Shown: positions 24,320-35,751, counted from the first letter of the stretch. The stretch: DNA of 64,000 bases from Labia minor (GCA_963082975.1 OY720345.1:80569034-80633033), one strand, 5' to 3'. Notes: generated by a model from the sequence alone, not told the origin. Numbers and translations are program-made.

Positions 24320-26159
24320 GTTTTCTTGAAACAAGAATCTCAATATCTGGCTTAATATTGGAAACTTTTAATCTAAGATCCGGCTCTACATTTAATTTGT
24401 TTCTATATTTAGACTTAATATAAAATAGTACCGAAAAAGCTTGTTCGCATAAATATGTTGTGCAGAATGGAATCAAGTGTTGAAGTGCTTTATTTGCAAG
24501 CGCAGGATAATCTGACCTGAGAAGTAACCAAAAGTTGCTCAATTCAGTTTTGTTAAATTTTAGTTTATAAGTTGTATCACATGATAATTCCACGAGAATA
24601 TCTTGTTCAGGTGCAGATAAATGTTTAGCATTTGTAATTTCCATATTAAATGGATCTCTGATCCAGTTATTGCAAGGATCAGGAGTAGAAAAATACTTCC
24701 TGAAGTTGCTTTTCAAAGTAATTAAATGTTCAACAAATAATTGACGCGTTTGATTAAGCAATTTTTCACTGGAGCTTTCTATGAAATCATTGAGAGTTGG
24801 AAAAGACTCATATACAACGTTCTGGATGCGTTTCGACCACAAGTCGATTTTTTTAATCATTGCTTCTATTTTATCTTCAACTTTAAATATATTTACAACA
24901 GTACCTTGCAGGCTCAAATTAAGTTCGTTCAATTTTGTAAAAATATCAGTCAAGTAAGCCACCTTAGCTAACCAGATAAAATCATTGAAACATTCGGTCA
25001 GTTCAAAATGCGCATCTATTAAAAACAATCGTATTTCATCTCGAAGCTCAAAAAGGCGAATGAGTACTTTCCCGCGGGACAACCAACGTACATCTGTATG
25101 TAATAATAAATGTGTATGTTGACTACCCATTTCCTCACACAAAATTTTAAAAACTCTGGAATTAAGTGGACGAGCCTTAATGAAATTGACAATTTTAACT
25201 ACTTCGTCTAATGTTCTTTTCAAATCTGGTGACATATTTTTGGCTGCTAATGATTCTCTGTGAATGCAGCAATGATTCCAAACAACCTGAGGCGCAACAT
25301 TTTTAATAAGAGCAATCAATCCAGTTCTTGTACCTGACATTGCACGAGCACCATCAGTGCAAATTCCAACACATTTTGGCCACTCTATTTCATTTTCGGT
25401 TATAAAATTATTCAAACTGTTAAATATGTCATTAGCTGTCGTTCGTGAAGGTAGTGAATCACAAAACAATACATCTTCTTGTATTTGATTTTCAAACTCA
25501 TATCTAATGAAAGCTAACAAATTGGCATTATTAGTGACATCAGTACTTTCATCCAATTGTAATGAGTAATAGTGACTTTTGCGCACTCTCGATATTAATT
25601 CTTCTTTTATATTACATGACATGTCTTCAATCCTATTCTTAACCGTATCATTTGATAATGAAATCAAATTTATATCGTTTGCTGCTTTAGTTCCTAACAT
25701 TATATTTGTAATTACTTTTGTAGCAGGAAGAATTAATTGCTCTGCTATATTATGCGGCTTTCCTGCTTTAGCAATAAGTAGAGCTACTTCATATGATGCC
25801 ATTACTGCTTTCTTACTCATACCACCAGATCCCGTCTTTACCATCAATTTCTGACTTGAATTAAGTTCTTCTTTTTTCATTTTAAAAAATTCGATAGACT
25901 TACTAACATGCTCGCTGTGCTTTGTTTGTAAATGACGTCTGAGATTAGCAGGTTTCATACTTTCATTGGATAAACTTTCCTGACATAGAACGCAGACTGG
26001 TCTTTCCACATCATTGTTGCAAATATAAGTAAATCCAAATGATAAATAATCATCCGAATATTTTCTAGTTTTGCGTTTCTTGGTAGAGTTTGCTGTTGAT
26101 GCCTCATCATATGATTCTTTCCGTTTCTGTGTTGAACCAGTTTGTAGCCAACGATCCAT
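24300..26159 (-). CDS. hAT transposase, BED-finger, 619 aa (copy 1)
   Basis: It would cut and paste its own element by binding the terminal repeats in the nucleus. Residues 1-35 are basic with KKRKTRK, a likely nuclear localisation signal. A BED-type zinc finger has C56, C59, H76 and H81. The RNase H-like core shows the first acidic residue in LDESTD (D203), the second in CTDGARAMSG (D269), the HCCIH motif at 296-300, DVRWLSRG at 356-363, and the third acidic residue in CEQAFSV (E572) within the C-terminal hAT dimerisation region. All key hAT motifs are present and no frame break is seen, so it is probably functional. Similar proteins are often annotated as ZBED5-like; nearness to the element ends and the target duplication show it is a transposon gene and not a domesticated one. 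The start at 26159 gives the full N-terminus; a 332-bp intron may precede it. Confidence 0.95.
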   Translation of the reverse strand: MDRWLQTGSTQKRKESYDEASTANSTKKRKTRKYSDDYLSFGFTYICNNDVERPVCVLCQESLSNESMKPANLRRHLQTKHSEHVSKSIEFFKMKKEELNSSQKLMVKTGSGGMSKKAVMASYEVALLIAKAGKPHNIAEQLILPATKVITNIMLGTKAANDINLISLSNDTVKNRIEDMSCNIKEELISRVRKSHYYSLQLDESTDVTNNANLLAFIRYEFENQIQEDVLFCDSLPSRTTANDIFNSLNNFITENEIEWPKCVGICTDGARAMSGTRTGLIALIKNVAPQVVWNHCCIHRESLAAKNMSPDLKRTLDEVVKIVNFIKARPLNSRVFKILCEEMGSQHTHLLLHTDVRWLSRGKVLIRLFELRDEIRLFLIDAHFELTECFNDFIWLAKVAYLTDIFTKLNELNLSLQGTVVNIFKVEDKIEAMIKKIDLWSKRIQNVVYESFPTLNDFIESSSEKLLNQTRQLFVEHLITLKSNFRKYFSTPDPCNNWIRDPFNMEITNAKHLSAPEQDILVELSCDTTYKLKFNKTELSNFWLLLRSDYPALANKALQHLIPFCTTYLCEQAFSVLFYIKSKYRNKLNVEPDLRLKVSNIKPDIEILVSRKQLHTSH

Positions 26160-26186
26160 TTTATGGAGTAATTTATTAACATTGAA

Positions 26187-26518
26187 CTACAATAATATAA
26201 ATATAATATAAATATAATATAAATATAACGAATTATTATTTACTAGCTATGTTTTAATATGATTTTAAATGAATGTTTTAATATCATTTTAAATGAATGT
26301 TTTAAATCATTTTAATAAATGTTTTAAATAATTTTAAATAAATGATTTAATATCATTTTAAATGAATATTAATTTATATAATAAATATATTTCGTAATTT
26401 GATTCTAAAATATTATTAATTTCGTAATTTGATTCTAAAATATTATTAATTTCGTAATTTGATTCTAAAATATTATTAAAATAAATATTTTTTATTCATA
26501 AAACTAACTTATACTTAC
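26187..26518 (-). other. Possible 5'UTR intron of transposase gene (copy 1)
   Basis: On the minus strand GAGAGTAAGTATAAG at 26518 matches a splice donor and TATTATTGTAG at 26187 an acceptor, 27 bp before the start codon. Splicing would remove the 30-bp tandem repeats and AT-rich spacer. Exon 2 would carry an upstream out-of-frame ATG at 26182 opening a 75-codon frame that overlaps the transposase start, which could lower its translation. Inferred from consensus only. Confidence 0.4.
26391..26480. repeat. Three 30-bp tandem repeats in hAT copy 1
   Basis: TTCGTAATTTGATTCTAAAA followed by TATTATTAAT, three times without change. Just to the left (26240-26370) is a looser repeat of TTTTAAATGAATGTTTTAAT. 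Confidence 0.95.
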
Positions 26519-26663
26519 TCTCAAAAACAGCCTTTCTGGGAAATTGCAAAATGTGTTTAGTGTTTTTATAAAATAATGATCATGCAAATTACACTAAAAA
26601 TTAAAAAAAATTATTAGCTATAATAAACTATTATTAGCTATAATTTAATTATAATTAATTAAA

Positions 26664-26775
26664 TTAATAAAAATAATTTAAAGATACAACTCGTTGAGAA
26701 ATGAACTTATAATTAACATTAATAAAAATAATTTAAAGATACAACTCGTTGAGAAATGAACTTATAATTAACATT
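26664..26775. repeat. Two 55-bp direct repeats in hAT copy 1
   Basis: Two essentially identical copies (26664-26718 and 26719-26773) that include AAAGATACAACTCGTTGAG. They lie between the candidate promoter and the candidate donor site. Confidence 0.93.
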
Positions 26776-26883
26776 TGCTTTAAAACTGTTTAAAACCCCA
26801 GAGTGGACGCTGACAATTTGGGTTTTTCCGGGTAAGACTGTCCCCTCCCCTGGTTTTCCCCAATAACAAAGTGAAAGAAAATT

Positions 26884-26895
26884 CCCTTATATGCC
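26884..26895 (-). promoter_or_regulatory. TATA-like promoter of transposase (copy 1)
   Basis: The minus strand reads GGCATATAAGGG within a locally GC-richer island (about 26790-26940), upstream of the transposase and its candidate 5' exon. Position and context fit a Pol II promoter; no clear initiator was found. Confidence 0.45.
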
Positions 26896-27159
26896 TCCCC
26901 TTCCGAGCCCCTAAGAGGGGTTATTTTAAAGGAACAATCGAAAAATGATTTTAAATGAATGAATGGATGAAAATTCAAATTTTATATATAGTTTTTTATA
27001 TATGTTTATTTATTCACAAAAAATTAATTGACATAATTATCAATTTAATAAAATAAAATAGTATTATTAATAGTATTAAATTATAGCCGTAATTCTCTAG
27101 GAGGATATAGTTAAACAATGAACTTTAAATATTTATATATGTATATATTTTTACGATGA

Positions 27160-27240
27160 TTTTTTTCCGAGGACCGCGGACCCCCAGTAAAGGCTTCGCG
27201 GACCCCCAGGGGTCCGCGGACCACAGTTTAAGAACCACTG
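27160..27240 (-). repeat. Right terminal inverted repeat and subterminal motifs, hAT copy 1
   Basis: Reading inward on the minus strand, CAGTGGTTCTTAAACTG is followed by TGGTCCGCGGACC, itself containing a palindrome. Two GCGGACCCCCAG motifs lie inside (27174-27210). This is the typical hAT end. Confidence 0.92.
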
Positions 27241-27248
27241 GGCTAGCA
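27241..27248. repeat. 8-bp target duplication GGCTAGCA (right, hAT copy 1)
   Basis: Matches 23906-23913; GC-rich block sequence GATTAGCTCG resumes directly after it. Confidence 0.95.
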
Positions 27249-28839
27249 GATTAGCTCGTGTTGGAGATACCTTGGCGTGTAGTCGGGCCTCGGTTTGTGC
27301 CTGGGCAACTTCTCTAATTTTTTTCATTTTTTCAGTATATGATTAAAAAAATAACTACTCCTTAAATATTTAAATTCATTCTATTAATATCTTTATATAT
27401 TAAATATTGAATAAATGTTAAATTTTATACTAAACATTTAAAGGAAATATTTAAAAATTTAAAATATAGTCATACGATATTTACAGATTAAGAGTAAATA
27501 TGGAAAAAAAAATCTGATAGCCAATGAGAAATAAGCACGTGACCTAATACTTCTCCCTATTGGGTATAAATTAGAGGTTCATGACAAAACTGTCATGGTA
27601 CAGATAGTCTTTAAAAAATAATTTTTTAATATATATTCAATTAAATACTGAAAGAGATATTCGTATTAATATATATCTAATATAGCTATATATATTTTAA
27701 ATGAAATAGTTTCTCTAATTTTATCAAGTATTATATATAAAAAATTTTTCAAAAAAGCAAATTTATTCTATTATAAAAAAAATCTATTCAGATGAGCTGC
27801 GAAATCAATGTATATTTATATATAGATAAAAAATAATTTCTGTTATTTGTTTTCTATATTTTTATTTATGTTTAAGTAAATAAAAAAAATATCTTTATAA
27901 TATAGAATATGGATCCTTAAAATCAATGAATATTTGCAAATTAATAAGGATTTTATATTATAATATATATAAAATTAAAAATAATAATAAAAATATCCAA
28001 ATTTCATTTAAGGTGAGTCTAAATATGTAGTTCGGTTCTTTAGCAAATTTATGATAAATTATAGTTCAATTTCAAGAATATTTAGGTTTGTCAATTTTTA
28101 ATTTCATTTCAAATTCAACATATATATAAATATATTCATATAAAGTATATTTAAAAATTAAAAAAAAGCTTTTAAAATTTTTATAAAAAATATTGATATG
28201 TTTGGTTGTATATAAGCCAGGCGTTTCTTCAAATGAAATTTAATCTTAAAAAATTAGTTAAATTAATTTTTTTTAACCTGGTAATCATTCTTACCGAAAA
28301 TTAAAAATAAACAAATTTAGCATGATTTTGATATTAAAATAGAAAAAATATATTATATTAGTTTTGTTAATATCTTGACTGAAACATTTCATTAATAGTA
28401 TTCATTTTGAAATTATTTATCCACTATCTTCACAATTTACACACATTCAATAAAATTGAAATAATTTTCTCATTAATATAAATATGTTGATTGTGATAGT
28501 AAAATTTAAATTAATATTTATCTTCTATAGAATTAAATCCACTTTAATAATTAATAAAAATTAATGAAGAGAAAATTCGTATAAATTATAAATAAAGTGA
28601 AATTTTTTTGTTTATCTATTTGAAATTCAAATTAACATTCTAATTATTAATGAAATTTATTAAAATTTAAAAAATACAAAAAAAAAAATAAATGAAAAAA
28701 AATATTCCCTATTTTACTATTAAATTTAATAATAAAATATTTTTTTTTTAAATTTCATATTATATTTATTGAAAAAAAAAAAATATTTATCTTAATATAT
28801 ACACATCATTGATTGTTAAATTTTTATGTCAAAATTTAA

Positions 28840-30477
28840 GGTCCCAAAAGCAATGAGAGATTGTGGCCGCACGGGTAAATCGGCTAGCAGATTAGCTCGT
28901 GTTGGAGATACCCCGGCGTGTAGTCGGGCCTCGGTTTGTGCCTGGGCAACTTCTCTAATTTTTTTCATTTTTTCAGTATATGATTAAAAAAATAACTACT
29001 CCTTAAATATTTAAATTCATTCTATTAATATCTTTATATATTAAATATTGAATAAATGTTAAATTTTATACTAAACATTTAAAGGAAATATTTAAAAATT
29101 TAAAATATAGTCATACGATATTTACAGATTAAGAGTAAATATGGAAAAAAAATCTGATAGCCAATGAGAAATAAGCACGTGACCTAATACTTCTCCCTAT
29201 TGGGTATAAATTAGAGGTTCATGACAAAACTGTCATGGTACAGATAGTCTTTAAAAAATAATTTTTTAATATATATTCAATTAAATACTGAAAGAGATAT
29301 TCGTATTAATATATATCTAATATAGCTATATATATTTTAAATGAAATAGTTTCTCTAATTTTATCAAGTATTATATATAAAAAATTTTTCAAAAAAGCAA
29401 ATTTATTCTATTATAAAAAAAATCTATTCAGATGAGCTGCGAAATCAATGTATATTTATATATAGATAAAAAATAATTTCTGTTATTTGTTTTCTATATT
29501 TTTATTTATGTTTAAGTAAATAAAAAAAATATCTTTATAATATAGAATATGGATCCTTAAAATCAATGAATATTTGCAAATTAATAAGGATTTTATATTA
29601 TAATATATATAAAATTAAAAATAATAATAAAAATATCCAAATTTCATTTAAGGTGAGTCTAAATATGTAGTTCGGTTCTTTAGCAAATTTATGATAAATT
29701 ATAGTTCAATTTCAAGAATATTTAGGTTTGTCAATTTTTAATTTCATTTCAAATTCAACATATATATAAATATATTCATATAAAGTATATTTAAAAATTA
29801 AAAAAAAGCTTTTAAAATTTTTATAAAAAATATTGATATGTTTGGTTGTATATAAGCCAGGCGTTTCTTCAAATGAAATTTAATCTTAAAAAATTAGTTA
29901 AATTAATTTTTTTTAACCTGGTAATCATTCTTACCGAAAATTAAAAATAAACAAATTTAGCATGATTTTGATATTAAAATAGAAAAAATATATTATATTA
30001 GTTTTGTTAATATCTTGACTGAAACATTTCATTAATAGTATTCATTTTGAAATTATTTATCCACTATCTTCACAATTTACACACATTCAATAAAATTGAA
30101 ATAATTTTCTCATTAATATAAATATGTTGATTGTGATAGTAAAATTTAAATTAATATTTATCTTCTATAGAATTAAATCCACTTTAATAATTAATAAAAA
30201 TTAATGAAGAGAAAATTCGTATAAATTATAAATAAAGTGAAATTTTTTTGTTTATCTATTTGAAATTCAAATTAACATTCTAATTATTAATTAAATTTAT
30301 TAAAATTTAAAAAATACAAAAAAAAAATAAATGAAAAAAATATTCCCTATTTTACTATTAAATTTAATAATAAAATATTTTTTTTTTAAATTTCATATTA
30401 TATTTATTGAAAAAAAAAAAATATTTATCTTAATATATACACATCATTGATTGTTAAATTTTTATGTCAAAATTTAA
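28840..30477 (+). repeat. Array unit U13 (1638 bp, A type; twin of U22)
   Basis: A-type, GTATATAAGCC, with the rare changes ATTAATTAAATTT and a shortened A7 run before TATTCCC. Both recur only in U22, marking the start of the second copied block. Confidence 0.97.
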
Positions 30478-32116
30478 GGTCCCAAAAGCAATGAGAGATT
30501 GTGGCCGCACGGGTAAATCGGCTAGCAGATTAGCTCGTGTTGGAGATACCCCGGCGTGTAGTCGGGCCTCGGTTTGTGCCTGGGCAACTTCTCTAATTTT
30601 TTTCATTTTTTCAGTATATGATTAAAAAAATAACTACTCCTTAAATATTTAAATTCATTCTATTAATATCTTTATATATTAAATATTGAATAAATGTTAA
30701 ATTTTATACTAAACATTTAAAGGAAATATTTAAAAATTTAAAATATAGTCATACGATATTTACAGATTAAGAGTAAATATGGAAAAAAAATCTGATAGCC
30801 AATGAGAAATAAGCACGTGACCTAATACTTCTCCCTATTGGGTATAAATTAGAGGTTCATGACAAAACTGTCATGGTACAGATAGTCTTTAAAAAATAAT
30901 TTTTTAATATATATTCAATTAAATACTGAAAGAGATATTCGTATTAATATATATCTAATATAGCTATATATATTTTAAATGAAATAGTTTCTCTAATTTT
31001 ATCAAGTATTATATATAAAAAATTTTTCAAAAAAGCAAATTTATTCTATTATAAAAAAAATCTATTCAGATGAGCTGCGAAATCAATGTATATTTATATA
31101 TAGATAAAAAATAATTTCTGTTATTTGTTTTCTATATTTTTATTTATGTTTAAGTAAATAAAAAAAATATCTTTATAATATAGAATATGGATCCTTAAAA
31201 TCAATGAATATTTGCAAATTAATAAGGATTTTATATTATAATATATATAAAATTAAAAATAATAATAAAAATATCCAAATTTCATTTAAGGTGAGTCTAA
31301 ATATGTAGTTCGGTTCTTTAGCAAATTTATGATAAATTATAGTTCAATTTCAAGAATATTTAGGTTTGTCAATTTTTAATTTCATTTCAAATTCAACATA
31401 TATATAAATATATTCATATAAAGTATATTTAAAAATTAAAAAAAAGCTTTTAAAATTTTTATAAAAAATATTGATATGTTTGGTTGTATATAAGCCAGGC
31501 GTTTCTTCAAATGAAATTTAATCTTAAAAAATTAGTTAAATTAATTTTTTTTAACCTGGTAATCATTCTTACCGAAAATTAAAAATAAACAAATTTAGCA
31601 TGATTTTGATATTAAAATAGAAAAAATATATTATATTAGTTTTGTTAATATCTTGACTGAAACATTTCATTAATAGTATTCATTTTGAAATTATTTATCC
31701 ACTATCTTCACAATTTACACACATTCAATAAAATTGAAATAATTTTCTCATTAATATAAATATGTTGATTGTGATAGTAAAATTTAAATTAATATTTATC
31801 TTCTATAGAATTAAATCCACTTTAATAATTAATAAAAATTAATGAAGAGAAAATTCGTATAAATTATAAATAAAGTGAAATTTTTTTGTTTATCTATTTG
31901 AAATTCAAATTAACATTCTAATTATTAATGAAATTTATTAAAATTTAAAAAATACAAAAAAAAAATAAATGAAAAAAAATATTCCCTATTTTACTATTAA
32001 ATTTAATAATAAAATATTTTTTTTTTAAATTTCATATTATATTTATTGAAAAAAAAAAAATATTTATCTTAATATATACACATCATTGATTGTTAAATTT
32101 TTATGTCAAAATTTAA
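30478..32116 (+). repeat. Array unit U14 (1639 bp, A type; twin of U23)
   Basis: A-type, GTATATAAGCC. Same length and markers as U23. Confidence 0.97.
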
Positions 32117-33057
32117 GGTCCCAAAAGCAATGAGAGATTGTGGCCGCACGGGTAAATCGGCTAGCAGATTAGCTCGTGTTGGAGATACCCCGGCGTGTAG
32201 TCGGGCCTCGGTTTGTGCCTGGGCAACTTCTCTAATTTTTTTCATTTTTTCAGTATATGATTAAAAAAATAACTACTCCTTAAATATTTAAATTCATTCT
32301 ATTAATATCTTTATATATTAAATATTGAATAAATGTTAAATTTTATACTAAACATTTAAAGGAAATATTTAAAAATTTAAAATATAGTCATACGATATTT
32401 ACAGATTAAGAGTAAATATGGAAAAAAAATCTGATAGCCAATGAGAAATAAGCACGTGACCTAATACTTCTCCCTATTGGGTATAAATTAGAGGTTCATG
32501 ACAAAACTGTCATGGTACAGATAGTCTTTAAAAAATAATTTTTTAATATATATTCAATTAAATACTGAAAGAGATATTCGTATTAATATATATCTAATAT
32601 AGCTATATATATTTTAAATGAAATAGTTTCTCTAATTTTATCAAGTATTATATATAAAAAATTTTTCAAAAAAGCAAATTTATTCTATTATAAAAAAAAT
32701 CTATTCAGATGAGCTGCGAAATCAATGTATATTTATATATAGATAAAAAATAATTTCTGTTATTTGTTTTCTATATTTTTATTTATGTTTAAGTAAATAA
32801 AAAAAATATCTTTATAATATAGAATATGGATCCTTAAAATCAATGAATATTTGCAAATTAATAAGGATTTTATATTATAATATATATAAAATTAAAAATA
32901 ATAATAAAAATATCCAAATTTCATTTAAGGTGAGTCTAAATATGTAGTTCGGTTCTTTAGCAAATTTATGATAAATTATAGTTCAATTTCAAGAATATTT
33001 AGGTTTGTCAATTTTTAATTTCATTTCAAATTCAACATATATATAAATATATTCATA

Positions 33058-33059
33058 TA
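33058..33059. repeat. TA target duplication, left of TIR element
   Basis: The TA before AGGTAATGG is repeated after ATTACCT at 35054-35055. Collapsing one TA gives CATATAAAGTATAT, the sequence at this point in other units. Confidence 0.85.
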
Positions 33060-33100
33060 AGGTAATGGCACCTATAGATGACATGGCACCTATAGATGAC
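33060..33100 (+). repeat. Left TIR and tandem second motif of TIR element
   Basis: AGGTAATGGCACC and TATAGATGACAT form the TIR; directly after it ATGGCACCTATAGATGAC repeats, making a tandem pair of the core motif. Confidence 0.88.
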
Positions 33101-33452
33101 ACTTTTGAATTTAAACTAAAAAAATAAGCAAATTTTAAAACATACGCGGAAATTTTTTTTTTTAAATGATAGTTATGCTTTTCCACCACCTGAGATATCC
33201 TACAACAATACAATAAGTCGCCCTATTTTTTTTCTTTTAACTTGAAAAGCAGACCGAATCGTCAACAATTGAATTTTTCAACAAATCTTAAAGATAACCT
33301 TAAGGGAAGTAATGTTCTTAATTAGTATTTTATATTTTTATATTCATATTTATCAAGAATTTAACAACTACATTATAAAATAGACTTAATATAGATATAA
33401 ATCATTTCAATTTAAACACCTAATTCTTAAAAGTATCTTTTTTATCAACGGT

Positions 33453-33623
33453 GTTATCTATAGGTGCCCCTAAAAATTGTTTTTCCTATAGATGACAGCA
33501 ATGTCAGCTATAAGTAGGTTTTTAAAAAAATTGTCTATTATATTAATAGCTGTAAAGAGGAGATAATTTTATATAATTCCACCAAGTTGCATGTCTGAAT
33601 TGATATAGGAACCTAAAGGTGAC
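33453..33623. repeat. Left subterminal motif cluster of TIR element
   Basis: Further copies of the motif: ATCTATAGGTGCC (inverted, about 33456-33468), CCTATAGATGACA (33485-33497), a weaker TCAGCTATAAGTAGG (33504) and GGAACCTAAAGGTGAC (33608-33623). They may be transposase-binding sites. Confidence 0.7.
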
Positions 33624-33823
33624 GCTGTGTTTCTCATTGTCAGTGGACAAGCCGTTGATTATATAAAATTTTGTTCAGCCTGTCGGACCACCTGTGCCAC
33701 TAATGAAGGAGTTAAAAAAAAGAATTCTCAACTCTTTCACACGGGGAATAAAACAAATTATTTGGGAAAGGAACCCTTAAATATACTTCACCAAAGAGTG
33801 CAGTACGTTTGACTATTAGCGCT

Positions 33824-34400
33824 TAGGAGAATCGCTTTGAACATCCAAAATCGTAAAGCAATAACAAATTAAATTAATCAAATATCCGATGCTAACATAT
33901 GGGCCTGCAAAGGAAAGATTAGGTTCACTTTTTCTAAATAAAAGAGAAATGTTCGTTGCCACGTTATATGTATTTAATTAAAGTAAAATTAATATAAAGA
34001 GTAAAGAGAATAAAATAAAATTAAAATATAAAAATAAAAGAAATAAATGCTGGCTAATACTCAGCTAAAACAAACGAATTACAAAAATATAGTAATAATA
34101 ATTGAAACACAGTGTCTCCACGTGTTTAACAACGAAATGGCGAATTTACACCTAAAAAGCGTGGAAAAGGAATCCACGTTCAAAATACAAGTTCTCAAGA
34201 CCAAGTCACACAAGCAAGTCTCAAGTGCAAGAGAGAGAGATCACCTCTGGTTCAAGGTAGCTAGCCGTTGGCGCCATGGGCCAAAATCGAGCATGGTGAT
34301 TGGCTGTGAGAAGTCATGTGACTAGTGGCGTTAAAGTAACCACTAAACTCAACACATGGCATACCAATATAATAAAAAAACATGCATATTTAAAAAGGAA
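33824..34400. other. Interior of TIR element, unidentified, less AT-rich
   Basis: Contains GTGTCTCCACGTGTTTAAC, GAGAGAGAGATCACC and GGCGCCATGGGCC; the 92-codon frame 34047-34325 (+) is lysine- and serine-rich with no domain that I know. It could be a captured host or transposon fragment. No function is assigned. Confidence 0.4.
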
Positions 34401-34786
34401 AAAATTACAAATTTATATAAAAATAAATTGACCTTAAAATAAATAAATCTAAATCAGGGAGAGGCGTTAACAGTCAGAAAATTTTTTTCTGTTCCAGAAC
34501 TTCATACACTATTTTTTTGAAATTTTTTTTAAATTACTCTGTTCTCAATGTATAATTAAAAATGCATAATTAAAAAAAGATTTGTTTAAAATCAATTTTT
34601 TATTTTATTATAATAATCAGCTAAAAATAAAATCAATCACAATAAATATATCTAATGTATCATTATATGAAACCTGATTTTTTTATTATAACTAAAGTTA
34701 AATCAGTAACAAGGTGTTGGAAAGATGTTTTACTTTGTAAATAAATAAGTTGAAGATAAAGAGAGCTAGCGAAGTGAAAAAAAGTA

Positions 34787-34859
34787 GATGTCATCTTTGG
34801 GTTCCATAATTGTCATCATTAGGTTCCACCAAAATTTTTGGTGTCATCTATAGGTTCCA
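34787..34859. repeat. Right subterminal motif cluster of TIR element
   Basis: Three inverted-orientation copies close together: GTCATCTTTGGGTTCC (34790-34805), GTCATCATTAGGTTCC (34812-34827) and GTCATCTATAGGTTCC (34844-34859). The terminal GTCATCTATTGGTGCC (35030-35045) belongs to the right TIR. Confidence 0.8.
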
Positions 34860-35028
34860 TTTGATTACTTTGAAAAAAAATTATATTTCCTATTAAACTC
34901 ATATAAAAGTTTAAAATATTTATCCTGGTGATAAAAGGTAAGATAAGCTTTATAATAACCAAAAGATTTTTTTTGTGAGACGTATAGTTTCGGTTTTATA
35001 AAAGAAAATAGCGACAAGAGCGCTTAAA

Positions 35029-35053
35029 ATGTCATCTATTGGTGCCATTACCT
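35029..35053 (-). repeat. Right TIR of TIR element
   Basis: The minus strand reads AGGTAATGGCACC, then AATAGATGACAT, differing from the left TIR only at T/A after GGCACC. Confidence 0.88.
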
Positions 35054-35751
35054 TAAAGTATATTTAAAAATTAAAAAAAAGCTTTTAAAATTTTTATAAA
35101 AAATATTGATATGTTTGGTTGTATATAAGCCAGGCGTTTCTTCAAATGAAATTTAATCTTAAAAAATTAGTTAAATTAATTTTTTTTAACCTGGTAATCA
35201 TTCTTACCGAAAATTAAAAATAAACAAATTTAGCATGATTTTGATATTAAAATAGAAAAAATATATTATATTAGTTTTGTTAATATCTTGACTGAAACAT
35301 TTCATTAATAGTATTCATTTTGAAATTATTTATCCACTATCTTCACAATTTACACACATTCAATAAAATTGAAATAATTTTCTCATTAATATAAATATGT
35401 TGATTGTGATAGTAAAATTTAAATTAATATTTATCTTCTATAGAATTAAATCCACTTTAATAATTAATAAAAATTAATGAAGAGAAAATTCGTATAAATT
35501 ATAAATAAAGTGAAATTTTTTTGTTTATCTATTTGAAATTCAAATTAACATTCTAATTATTAATGAAATTTATTAAAATTTAAAAAATACAAAAAAAAAA
35601 TAAATGAAAAAAAATATTCCCTATTTTACTATTAAATTTAATAATAAAATATTTTTTTTTTAAATTTCATATTATATTTATTGAAAAAAAAAAAATATTT
35701 ATCTTAATATATACACATCATTGATTGTTAAATTTTTATGTCAAAATTTAA

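Larger units (their letters stand above)
23914..27240 (-). mobile_element. hAT transposon, Buster/ZBED5-like, complete (copy 1)
   Basis: A 3,327-bp DNA transposon with 8-bp target duplications, terminal inverted repeats, subterminal CGGACCCCC repeats at both ends and one intact transposase frame on the minus strand. It is inserted in the GC-rich block of U12 between +50 and +51. The right end has the hAT-typical CAGTGGTTCTTAAAC; the left end differs at bases 3-4 (CATAGG). Every autonomous part appears intact, so it may be mobile. Copy 2 at 39075-42401 has the same length, with constant offset over the whole unit. Confidence 0.95.
23864..28839 (+). repeat. Array unit U12 (A type), split by hAT copy 1
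   Basis: The first 50 bases of the GC-rich block precede the transposon; the rest resumes at 27249. Without element and duplication the unit is 1,641 bp. Markers: A type, A9 run in ATGG-A9-TCTG, A11 run near 28680, and ACCTTGGCG in the GC-rich block. Confidence 0.96.
33060..35053. mobile_element. Non-autonomous TIR DNA transposon, TA duplication (Tc1/mariner-type)
   Basis: A 1,994-bp insertion with terminal inverted repeats beginning AGGTAATGGCACC: left 33060-33084 and right 35029-35053 agree at 24 of 25 bases. A 2-bp TA duplication points to the Tc1/mariner-like group. No transposase is encoded; the two longest frames (33627-33812 and 34047-34325, +) have no recognisable motif. Both subterminal regions carry about ten copies of a 16-bp motif related to GGMACCTATAGATGAC. 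The middle (about 33860-34370) is less AT-rich and may be captured or nested DNA whose source I cannot name. U24 is the empty site. Confidence 0.85.
32117..35751 (+). repeat. Array unit U15 (A type), split by TIR element; twin of U24
   Basis: Without the element (33060-35053) and one TA the unit is 1,639 bp, the length of U24, which is the empty counterpart. Confidence 0.96.

Noticed and set aside
26790-26978. 62-codon minus-strand frame in hAT (also 41951-42139)
   Set aside because: Covers the TATA-like promoter island; no homology signal and upstream of the likely start site.
33627-33812. 61-codon + frame and the 92-codon frame at 34047-34325 as genes
   Set aside because: No recognisable domain, no promoter or codon signal, inside a non-autonomous transposon. 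Kept only as unexplained sequence.
35046-35058. piggyBac-type TTAA target at the right end of the TIR element
   Set aside because: The left flank has no TTAA; only TA is duplicated, and collapsing one TA restores the empty site seen in U24.
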